DNA of 26,140 bases from CAUTUX01 sp963542015 (GTDB lineage Bacteria; Bacillota; Clostridia; Christensenellales; CAG-917): NCBI GenBank assembly GCA_963542015.1, contig CAUTUX010000014.1, positions 1-26,140 on the forward strand. Direction: 5' to 3'. The notes below the pieces were generated by a model. It saw nothing but the letters and a program-made list of their open reading frames with translations. It ran no database searches and was not told where the DNA came from. The translations under genes and the position numbers were made by a program. Positions 16,789 through 22,605 of the stretch are shown here, one piece after another (within the stretch, counting starts at the first letter, position 1; every line of letters begins with the position of its first letter).

Positions 16789-16814
16789 AAATGCTCCTAA
16801 TCATAGGAGCATTT
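16789..16814 (-). terminator. Terminator-like hairpin of the TPP riboswitch expression platform
   Basis: On the minus strand AAATGCTCCTA, a four-base loop (TGAT), then TAGGAGCATTT form an 11-bp perfect stem. The stem is followed by a T-rich stretch (TTTTATATTT) and then at once by the AAGGAG ribosome-binding site of the methyltransferase. The 5' arm base CTCCT is complementary both to its own 3' arm and to that ribosome-binding site. Confidence 0.8.
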
Positions 16815-16833
16815 AAAAACATCTTAGTTTGTC

Positions 16834-16917
16834 TTAATCATTCCTACGCCAGCATTATCTGGATCAGGTATGGTCAACTTCGAAAGTTTTCTCAGCCTTT
16901 TGGGCTCCCACGATTAA
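16834..16917 (-). promoter_or_regulatory. TPP riboswitch (THI box) aptamer
   Basis: The minus strand holds the conserved THI-box core: GGCTGAGA, then a small variable hairpin (AACTTTCGAAGTT), then CCTGATCCAGATAATGCTGG and GCGTAGGAA. P1 closes with TTAATC/GATTAA. The P5-type stem reads CCAG/CTGG where the common consensus has CTGG/CCAG, a compensatory swap that keeps pairing. It precedes the methyltransferase-thiamine-binding-thiXYZ operon and should shut it off when TPP is bound. Confidence 0.96.
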
Positions 16918-16924
16918 TGTAATT

Positions 16925-16953
16925 ATTTTAACACAGACCGAACTAATTTTAAA
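16925..16953 (-). promoter_or_regulatory. Candidate promoter of the thi operon
   Basis: TTTAAA (16953-16948) and TAAAAT (16930-16925) are separated by 17 bp on the minus strand, with a TGT extension before the -10. Transcription would start close to 16918, exactly at the 5' edge of the TPP aptamer. It lies in the 55-base gap after thiN. Confidence 0.6.
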
Positions 16954-16972
16954 CTAAGTTGAGAAATTAATT

Positions 16973-17593
16973 TTATGTTGCCAGCTTGTAAACAAAAATA
17001 AATCCTGATCCGCTTAAAATATCAATTGTCGGATTATCTACTAATGCGACATTGGATATACCACATATGTCTCCATCTGAAATCAGTGTCTTGCCAGTTA
17101 AACTATATTTTAGACCAGTGCTACTCGATACTACTGTTTCCATTTTACTAAATATAGAAACTGTATCCCCTTTTTTAGCGTTGATTACTTTTGTGTCGCA
17201 GTCATAATAATACAGAAATCCATTATCAAGAATACCTCTTATCCCTGACTTAATTATTTTCCCAGCATATGCAATTAAATTTATATTTTCATATACATGA
17301 TCTAATCTTCCACCTTCAATCCCATAAATATCAATTTCTTTAAATTTTCTATTTAATATAAGTTCTTGTATGGCAAATCTTGAATCTGTGAGATCTTTTT
17401 CCCGTGGTAGTGTTATTCTTTCTACATCTGTACAAATATTGTCATGTTCATTAAATGAATCAAAATCCCCAACTATTAAATTAGGAACCTTCCCCTGTTT
17501 CAATATCTCTGCAATTCCACCGTCAACGCCTACAATATAATCACTCTCTATCTTTTGGTTTATTTTTGAATTTAAAACTACTGCAACTTTCAT
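16973..17593 (-). CDS. thiN: Thiamine diphosphokinase
   Basis: A 206-residue cytosolic enzyme that transfers pyrophosphate from ATP to thiamine to make TPP. Family motifs are GVDGG (22-26), PNLIVGDFDS (37-46), REKDLTDSRFAI (64-75) and GGRLDH (94-99), covering the catalytic and substrate-binding regions. The ATG has a GAGG Shine-Dalgarno sequence. In Bacillus thiN (yloS) ends the rsgA-rpe run; here it has moved to the other side of gmk, directly upstream of the riboswitch-controlled thi operon. The riboswitch lies after it, so thiN itself is not obviously under TPP control. Confidence 0.95.
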   Translation of the reverse strand: MKVAVVLNSKINQKIESDYIVGVDGGIAEILKQGKVPNLIVGDFDSFNEHDNICTDVERITLPREKDLTDSRFAIQELILNRKFKEIDIYGIEGGRLDHVYENINLIAYAGKIIKSGIRGILDNGFLYYYDCDTKVINAKKGDTVSIFSKMETVVSSSTGLKYSLTGKTLISDGDICGISNVALVDNPTIDILSGSGFIFVYKLAT

Positions 17594-17632
17594 TTTATAC
17601 CTCTCTGAATTCCATTTATTTATACCCCTTAT

Positions 17633-17661
17633 TTGACAACATCCATACCTGTGAATATACT
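17633..17661 (+). promoter_or_regulatory. Promoter of tRNA-Leu(GAG)
   Basis: A consensus TTGACA at 17633-17638 and TATACT at 17656-17661 are separated by exactly 17 bp. The -10 ends 11 bases before the tRNA 5' end, typical for stable RNA promoters. Confidence 0.85.
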
Positions 17662-17672
17662 GTTTTTATTGT

Positions 17673-17756
17673 GTGGCTATGGCGGAACCGGTAGACGCGT
17701 ACGTTTGAGGGGCGTATGGCTAGCCCATGTGAGTTCAAGTCTCACTAGCCACACCA
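17673..17756 (+). tRNA. tRNA-Leu, anticodon GAG
   Basis: An 84-nt class II tRNA with encoded CCA. The acceptor is GTGGCTA/TAGCCAC with discriminator A, the D stem GCG/CGC and the anticodon stem TACGT/GCGTA around the loop TTGAGGG, giving anticodon GAG. A long variable arm and the T stem GTGAG/CTCAC with TTCAAGT loop follow. GGTAGAC in the D loop is typical of tRNA-Leu. It reads CUC/CUU codons. No clear terminator follows before the second tRNA. Confidence 0.96.
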
Positions 17757-17855
17757 AACAGCTTTCACATCACTTCAAAAACCCAATTATCTATTAAGAA
17801 AATTCAACTTGTTGTCTTATATTTAATTAAGCAATTTTCTAAATATTAAAGAAAT

Positions 17856-17885
17856 TTGACATTGCACAATAGCTGTTAATATACT
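17856..17885 (+). promoter_or_regulatory. Promoter of tRNA-Leu(CAG)
   Basis: TTGACA at 17856-17861 and TATACT at 17880-17885, 18-bp spacing, ending 11 bases before the tRNA. The stretch around the -10 is nearly identical to that of the first tRNA, so the upstream region was duplicated with the gene. Confidence 0.8.
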
Positions 17886-17896
17886 GTTGTTACTTT

Positions 17897-17980
17897 GTGG
17901 CTATGGTGAAATTGGTAGACACGTACGTTTCAGGGGCGTATGGCTTAGCCATGTGAGTTCAAGTCTCACTAGCCACACCA
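17897..17980 (+). tRNA. tRNA-Leu, anticodon CAG
   Basis: An 84-nt class II tRNA with encoded CCA, differing from the neighbouring tRNA-Leu(GAG) at nine positions. The D stem is GTG/CAC, a compensated change from GCG/CGC. The anticodon loop is TTCAGGG, giving CAG, which reads CUG. A T6 run at 17991-17996 follows but has no hairpin. Its 3' end is two bases from the stop of the convergent HIT gene. Confidence 0.96.
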
Positions 17981-17982
17981 AA

Positions 17983-18321
17983 TTAACCCATTTTTTCGCT
18001 TAACAAGTCACCACCCAGCACATGAATGTGTAGATGTGGTACAGACTGGCAAGCATCAAAACCTTTGTTTGAAACTATTCTGTATCCGTTCTCTAAGCCT
18101 AGTACCTTTGATAGTGTCCCAAGTTTTTTTATACATTTACCCAATATCATTGCCTGTCCGTCAGTCATCTCTTCAATGTTTGCGTAATGTTCTTTTGGTA
18201 TTAAAAGGTAGTGCTTTTTAGCTTGAGGATTAATATCGTTAATTATAATCATATCATCATCTTCATACACCCGCTTAGCACCAAGCTCCTTATTTATTAT
18301 CTTGCAAAAAATACAATCCAT
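17983..18321 (-). CDS. HIT-family nucleotide hydrolase (HinT-like)
   Basis: A 112-residue histidine-triad protein that hydrolyses purine nucleoside phosphoramidates and aminoacyl-adenylates. The triad is HLHIH (His96, His98, His100) followed by VLGG. Cys3 and Cys6 (MDCIFC) match the zinc-type HinT N-terminus. The ATG directly follows the rsmA stop (TAAATG) with a GGGGGAG ribosome-binding site inside rsmA, so it is in the rsmA operon. Its 3' end is two bases from the convergent tRNA-Leu gene, leaving no room for its own terminator before the tRNA. Confidence 0.94.
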   Translation of the reverse strand: MDCIFCKIINKELGAKRVYEDDDMIIINDINPQAKKHYLLIPKEHYANIEEMTDGQAMILGKCIKKLGTLSKVLGLENGYRIVSNKGFDACQSVPHLHIHVLGGDLLSEKMG

Positions 18322-19167
18322 TTACTCCCCCTTCTTTAAATTCATTAAAATTTTTTTATATTGATCTAGTGTGATTTCTTCTCCTCTCTGGTTTGGTCTT
18401 ACCCCAGCTCCGTTAAGAACTTCTGAAAGCTCTTCTTTATTGATTTTATATGCTCCCGCAAGGTTATTCAATATGGTCTTCCTTCTCATCATGAAAGAAC
18501 TCCTCACGAGCTTCTTAAGATCACTCTTTATGTCCTTATCAATCTTACTTCTATCTATATCAATTTTAACCAAAGCACTATCAACTTGTGGTATTGGCAT
18601 AAACATTTCCTTATGTATCTTTCTAACAATTTTCGCAGAACCTTCTATTTGTACTGCGAGCGTTATGGCAGAATAATCTGCTGTCCCTGATTGTGCAACT
18701 AATCTATCTGCAACTTCCTTTTGCATCATTACAGTTAAACTTTCAACTGGCAAATCACTTTCAAGAAAGTACATTATCAGAGGTGTTGTTATGTAGTATG
18801 GCAAGTTGGCAACTACTTTAAAAGGTCCATTCACAATATTTTTAAAATCTTGCTGTTTCATTCTTAAGATATCTGTAAAGTGAAACTCTATATTGTTATA
18901 TGGTTCAAACGCCTTTTCTAAAATAGAACTTAGGTTTTTATCGACTTCAAATGTATATACTTTTTTTGCAACAGCTGCCAATTCAAGAGTTAATGTTCCC
19001 GCACCTGTTCCTATTTCGACAACGGTATCAGCTGAGATAATTGAGGCATCATGAACAATCGCTTTTAACAAATTTTTATCAAAGATAAAGTTTTGCCCTA
19101 AACCTTTATTGAATTTAAATTTCTTTTCTTTCAACAAAGTCAGAAGCTGATTATCAGTATTCATCAT
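18322..19167 (-). CDS. rsmA: 16S rRNA (adenine-1518/1519-N6)-dimethyltransferase RsmA (KsgA)
   Basis: A 281-residue SAM enzyme that dimethylates A1518 and A1519 in 16S rRNA during 30S assembly. It shows the family N-terminus KGLGQNFIFD (21-30), SAM motif EIGTGAGT (51-58), and the catalytic NLPYYI (121-126). Two ATGs follow each other (19167 and 19164) directly after GGAGG; the second has the better spacing. The start overlaps the radical SAM gene by 14 bases and the stop touches the HIT gene. Loss gives kasugamycin resistance in known homologues. Confidence 0.96.
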   Translation of the reverse strand: MMNTDNQLLTLLKEKKFKFNKGLGQNFIFDKNLLKAIVHDASIISADTVVEIGTGAGTLTLELAAVAKKVYTFEVDKNLSSILEKAFEPYNNIEFHFTDILRMKQQDFKNIVNGPFKVVANLPYYITTPLIMYFLESDLPVESLTVMMQKEVADRLVAQSGTADYSAITLAVQIEGSAKIVRKIHKEMFMPIPQVDSALVKIDIDRSKIDKDIKSDLKKLVRSSFMMRRKTILNNLAGAYKINKEELSEVLNGAGVRPNQRGEEITLDQYKKILMNLKKGE

Positions 19168-19771
19168 CCTCCTTTATGTATTCACGCACTCTGAACTTTG
19201 CTCCAATATTTTCAGCTATCTCTGCACACTTTTCTATTTCGTCTTTACCTATAGTGCTCACTACTGACAATATAGTACATATACCAGCTTGCACACACTG
19301 CTGTGCAAATTTAAGCATTTCCCCAAAAGCATTTGGATATATGCTTTTACATATGTTTTGGTATGTTTCGGCATCTGAAGCATTTAAAGATATTGAGACT
19401 TCATCTACAATGCCTACAAGTTTATTTGCAACATTCTCTTGTTTGTTGATTAAGTTTGCCAAACCGTTTGTATTGAGCCTTACTATTTTATTATGCTTCT
19501 TTAAAAAATCTCCGACTCTACACAACAAATCTAATTCACATGTAGGCTCTCCGAATCCACAAAATACAACTTCATTATATTTTTTTAAATCAAATTTATT
19601 AATTGCATCTATGACATCATCGTATGATGGTTTCTTTTTAAGCCATAAATAGTTTCCATTAACTTCATCTTTAACATTTCTAATACAAAAGGAACACCGA
19701 TTAGGACAATTATTTGTTAGATTAATGTATAGGTTGTCCTCAAACTCATATGCATATATTGATTGGGTCAT
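19154..19771 (-). CDS. TatD family-associated radical SAM protein
   Basis: A 205-residue short radical SAM protein. The cluster motif is CPNRCSFC (Cys22, Cys26, Cys29), followed by a GGEP-like FCGFGEPT near 69-76 and a NTNG strand near 99-102. Length and wording match the family usually found next to tatD and rsmA in Bacillota. No tatD is in this window. No target is known to me. The ATG at 19771 lies only six bases after a TATAAT with a TGC extension, so the mRNA should start at the A of the ATG itself. The gene overlaps rsmA by 14 bases and heads the rsmA-HIT operon. Confidence 0.85.
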   Translation of the reverse strand: MTQSIYAYEFEDNLYINLTNNCPNRCSFCIRNVKDEVNGNYLWLKKKPSYDDVIDAINKFDLKKYNEVVFCGFGEPTCELDLLCRVGDFLKKHNKIVRLNTNGLANLINKQENVANKLVGIVDEVSISLNASDAETYQNICKSIYPNAFGEMLKFAQQCVQAGICTILSVVSTIGKDEIEKCAEIAENIGAKFRVREYIKEDDEY

Positions 19772-19777
19772 AAAAGC

Positions 19778-19786
19778 ATTATAGCA
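19778..19786 (-). promoter_or_regulatory. Extended -10 promoter of the radical SAM-rsmA-HIT operon
   Basis: On the minus strand TGC-TATAAT runs from 19786 to 19778. Six bases separate it from the ATG, so the expected start point falls on the start codon. No convincing -35 hexamer is visible at the right distance, and no Shine-Dalgarno sequence precedes the ATG. Confidence 0.6.
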
Positions 19787-19965
19787 CCTATTATTAAATT
19801 AAGCTGATTAGCCGTAGCAATTTTTATATTCTAATTTTTTTAGAACACCCCAAAACTTTTTCAGGCTAAAATTTTACTTACAAAACAAGTTGCGTTGCTA
19901 AATAAAATTTATCTTTCTTAATTTCAAAATTTCTGGGGACTATTCTCTTTAGTTATTCTATACAT

Positions 19966-20003
19966 AAAACAAAAGGACAAATATTACTTTGCCCTCTTGT
20001 TTT
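19966..20003 (-). terminator. Hairpin terminator after the M28 peptidase gene
   Basis: A 16-bp stem with a six-base loop (arms 19966-19981 and 19988-20003; two G-U type mismatched pairs on the minus strand) lies 32 bases after the M28 stop. The descending minus-strand arm is T-rich (CCTTTTGTTTT) but no clean T run follows. It may serve either strand. Confidence 0.65.
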
Positions 20004-20035
20004 CCCCTTCCTTACCTATATAGTTATTAACTTAC

Positions 20036-21322
20036 TTATTTGCCTTGACCATATTTTTGATCAAATTTCTCAAGAACCTTTACACTTGTTGCGTAACAGT
20101 TCTCTAAAGTTTCTTTGCTGAGGTTTGTATATGTATCTTTCATTGTGTGGTAATAATCTTGCAAGACATGGTTAAGAGCTGTTATTCCTACTGACTTATA
20201 TCCGCCTTTTGCAAATGCTGCACTATCAACGCCACCACCAAATGGAGGTACCATAGACTTATTACACTGTATTCCAAGTTCTTTTGCACTTTCCATAAAG
20301 CATTCTGCCGCTTCTTTATCTGAATCAATCATACCATTCATGTTCTTATAGTTAACTGCAAGGAACTTTGCTTCTGCTATTGTATCATATGCAAATATCC
20401 ATGTTGGTACATCTTTATATTCATCTTTGTGTTGCTTAACCCAAGCTTTTGCTCCTCTCAATCCAGCCTCTTCACATCCAGAAAGGATTACACCAACTTC
20501 TGTATGTTCAAGTTCAATGCCAGCATCTTTCATTGCCTTTAATATTGCTATACCCATATAGCAACCTGTTAGATTGTCATTTGCTCCATCAACAGTTACC
20601 TTTGGATTCCACAAGAAATACATACCAAAAATAAATGGAACAAATACAAGTGCTGCTATTGAGAACCAGAACAATGCTTTCCCATATATTGCGGTATATA
20701 CTGGAACGCTAAAATCTGTAAACCAGAACTTGCCTGTTTTCTTTGCCAAAAATACTGTTCCAATTATTGATAAAATAAAGAATAAGAAATCTCCCCCAAC
20801 ACTCAATACAATGTGACTTTCATAAGCAGCACCACCAAACTTATTGTTTACTGGCCATACCCATGCAGCGTCTGGATGTCCATTAAAGAATATTCTTGCC
20901 TTAACTTCGCCCGTACATTTCTTTATCGCCGTAACATTATGTCCTGTTCTCTTTGGAAACATAAAATCTATAAATTCTTTATATATACCAAATTCCATGA
21001 ACATTACGAAGAAGCCCAATGCCATAACAACTGCAGCAAGAATAGGCATAAAATAAAACAATATAATTCCCAATAAAGCTGTGGAAACTGTTATATACAC
21101 CCAGCCGTAGAATGACTGTGGATGAAGTGAAAATGGTTCAACTTTTGCTGTTTCACAACCACCATCTTTTTTAAGGACATCAGCCATATATTCACAAGCT
21201 ATTTTCTCGCCCTCTTCGCCTGGCGTTCTTTTAGGTATGTTCTTACATATATGAGTGATTTCATCAATCATATACTGTGCACCTTTATCTTTTTCTTTAA
21301 TTAATTTTGAAAAATCAGCCAC
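20036..21322 (-). CDS. M28-family zinc peptidase with membrane segments
   Basis: A 428-residue protein of the M28 aminopeptidase family. The metal and catalytic set is complete: His149/Asp151 (FFNGHPD), Asp249 in GANDNLTG, Glu284/Glu285 (SGCEEAG), Asp313 (AYDTIAE) and His392 (YYHTM). Unlike soluble members it has hydrophobic segments at about 73-110, and again at 178-193 and 211-237. These lie between the N-terminal helix and His149, and between Asp151 and Asp249. There is no signal peptide. The start is GTG at 21322, after a GGGGG-rich ribosome-binding site. It lies 23 bases after the aldose-epimerase-like gene and forms an operon with it. The substrate is unknown, and a membrane-embedded peptidase domain is inferred from hydrophobicity. 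Confidence 0.85.
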   Translation of the reverse strand: MADFSKLIKEKDKGAQYMIDEITHICKNIPKRTPGEEGEKIACEYMADVLKKDGGCETAKVEPFSLHPQSFYGWVYITVSTALLGIILFYFMPILAAVVMALGFFVMFMEFGIYKEFIDFMFPKRTGHNVTAIKKCTGEVKARIFFNGHPDAAWVWPVNNKFGGAAYESHIVLSVGGDFLFFILSIIGTVFLAKKTGKFWFTDFSVPVYTAIYGKALFWFSIAALVFVPFIFGMYFLWNPKVTVDGANDNLTGCYMGIAILKAMKDAGIELEHTEVGVILSGCEEAGLRGAKAWVKQHKDEYKDVPTWIFAYDTIAEAKFLAVNYKNMNGMIDSDKEAAECFMESAKELGIQCNKSMVPPFGGGVDSAAFAKGGYKSVGITALNHVLQDYYHTMKDTYTNLSKETLENCYATSVKVLEKFDQKYGQGK

Positions 21323-21345
21323 TTTATTTTCCCCCTTAAGTAACT

Positions 21346-22227
21346 TTATTTATTAATTTTAATTGACCATGATAATGAATGCGTCCCACCTGGTTGCAAT
21401 CTGAACATGTCTTTTTTCGTTTCAAGATCATCCACTACCCCATCATATGAAGGCAATGATGTCCATGGTTCTATCGCAACAAATGGAGCGTCACTTTTCG
21501 TTGTATGCCAAAATGCAAGATATTTCATTTCTTCTGGATATGACACTGTTACAGATTTATTATGATTCTTTGACTTTAAACTTACAGCCCTTGCAACATT
21601 CTCTAACACTATTGCATCGTTATCAAACAATGAATGCTTTAAATCCAATATTTTACCATCTCTTAAACTGAAGTTTTTTCTTTCTTCAGTTGTATAACAT
21701 GTTGGAGACATGACTACTTGTCTAGGATTTGTACTATCTGAGAATTCAAGATAATAGTCTTCAAACTTATCATCCATAATAGGCACATTAAATCCAGGAT
21801 GCCCACCAAATGCATATATGAGCTCCTTTGTTCCAGAATTTATTAATGCATATGTTATTATCAATTCATTTCCATTCAATGCATATTTAACAAGATAGTT
21901 AAAACGGAATGGATACATCTTTTTTGTTTCTTCATTTCCTCTCATTCTGAAAGTTACGGCACTTCCACCTCTGTCAGATATAAGCTTCAATTCGCTTTTT
22001 CTTACAAAGCCATGCAAATTCATTTCGTATGTTTTGCCTTGATATGTATATTTACCTTCTGTTAATCTTCCACAAATTGGGAACAGATTATATGCTCTAC
22101 CCTTCCAATATTTTTCATCCCCTTGCCAGAGATATTCTCTACCTTCATTGTCCTTAATAGACATGAGTTCAGCACCCAAAGTGCTAATGGTCACTGTTAA
22201 GTCATTATTGGCAATAGTATAAAGCAT
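21346..22227 (-). CDS. Aldose 1-epimerase family protein (LacX-like)
   Basis: A 293-residue galactose-mutarotase-like beta-sandwich protein. It starts directly at the domain (ISTLGAELMSI), has WQGDEKYWKGRAYNLFP (about 34-50), the catalytic-type His72 in NLHGFVRKSEL, a second His in FGGHPGFNVP near 161-170, and ends in an immunoglobulin-like strand set. LacX-type members are short and of unproven sugar specificity. The ATG has AGGAG seven bases upstream, and a TAGAAA-17-TATAAT promoter lies 27 bases before it. It is followed by the M28 gene after 23 bases. Confidence 0.88.
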   Translation of the reverse strand: MLYTIANNDLTVTISTLGAELMSIKDNEGREYLWQGDEKYWKGRAYNLFPICGRLTEGKYTYQGKTYEMNLHGFVRKSELKLISDRGGSAVTFRMRGNEETKKMYPFRFNYLVKYALNGNELIITYALINSGTKELIYAFGGHPGFNVPIMDDKFEDYYLEFSDSTNPRQVVMSPTCYTTEERKNFSLRDGKILDLKHSLFDNDAIVLENVARAVSLKSKNHNKSVTVSYPEEMKYLAFWHTTKSDAPFVAIEPWTSLPSYDGVVDDLETKKDMFRLQPGGTHSLSWSIKINK

Positions 22228-22253
22228 ATATTTCTCCTAGAAACTACATAATT

Positions 22254-22282
22254 ATTATACAACCCATAAAAGTCTATTTCTA
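22254..22282 (-). promoter_or_regulatory. Promoter of the aldose-epimerase-like/M28 operon
   Basis: TAGAAA (22282-22277) and TATAAT (22259-22254) are separated by 17 bp on the minus strand. The start point near 22247 gives a leader of about 20 nt that contains the AGGAG ribosome-binding site of the epimerase-like gene. Confidence 0.65.
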
Positions 22283-22393
22283 TATCTGATTAAATTTTTT
22301 ACTGTTTTTTGGTCTAATTCTTTATCTGTTTTCACAATTTTATAGATTTTTTGATCTTGTGAATATTTATGTGTTAAAAAGAACTGACTATAT

Positions 22394-22466
22394 AAAAAAG
22401 AGCCAAAACTTGAAAAATTAATACGGATATTAATTTATAAAAATAAGGAGGCTCAAGTTACGGCTC
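22394..22466 (-). terminator. Branched inverted-repeat element ending in a T run; terminator or small structured RNA
   Basis: On the minus strand GAGCC-gt-AACTTGA (22466-22453) pairs with TCAAGTT-tt-GGCTC (22413-22400), and an inner hairpin ATTAATA/TATTAAT with loop TCCG lies between (22434-22417). The outer GGCTC is followed directly by TTTTTT (22399-22394), the hallmark of an intrinsic terminator. The GAGCC is present twice on the 5' side (22466-22462 and 22454-22450), so two alternative pairings exist. It may end transcription from the ABC pair or be its own short RNA. Confidence 0.5.
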
Positions 22467-22564
22467 AAATAAAAAATATCATTTAAACTGAGATAAGTAA
22501 AAAGAAAATATTCAATACCTCATGCATTTTTTTTGACATCACAACGAAATACACTGGTAATAAT

Positions 22565-22594
22565 TGGCGGGAGGTCTCTTCCTCCACCCCGCCA
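22565..22594 (-). terminator. Hairpin just after the ABC transporter pair
   Basis: TGGCGGG pairs with CCCGCCA, extended by AGG/CCT around a short loop, with a four-base bulge. It begins 11 bases after the stop of the ABC gene and is the only G+C-rich stretch of this gap. No T run follows on the minus strand, so it may act as a 3' stabiliser or pause together with the element at 22394-22466. Confidence 0.5.
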
Positions 22595-22605
22595 TTATAA
22601 TACTG

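Larger units (their letters stand above)
22228..22605. other. 378-base gap without a convincing gene
   Basis: From left to right it holds the promoter of the aldose-epimerase-like gene, a folded element (22394-22466), a stretch with no recognisable feature (22470-22560) and a hairpin next to the ABC gene (22565-22594). I see no open frame with a ribosome-binding site on either strand. Confidence 0.6.

Noticed and set aside
17062..17075. ACATATGT inside thiN as a further MarR site
   Set aside because: In AT-rich DNA about one copy of this 8-mer is expected per window by chance, and this one has no extended symmetry or fitting position.
19800..19965. Possible repeat or RNA in the gap between the radical SAM and M28 genes
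   Set aside because: I could not find consistent pairing or a repeated unit beyond the hairpin at 19966-20003.
22475..22552. Small minus-strand open frame of about 20 codons in the 22.5-kb gap
   Set aside because: It has no ribosome-binding site, no recognisable sequence and lies in AT-rich DNA where such frames arise by chance.
22530..22565. Plus-strand TTGACA followed by TAATAAT as a promoter pointing at the ABC genes
   Set aside because: The 19-bp spacing is poor and it would only make antisense RNA; there is no plus-strand gene to drive.
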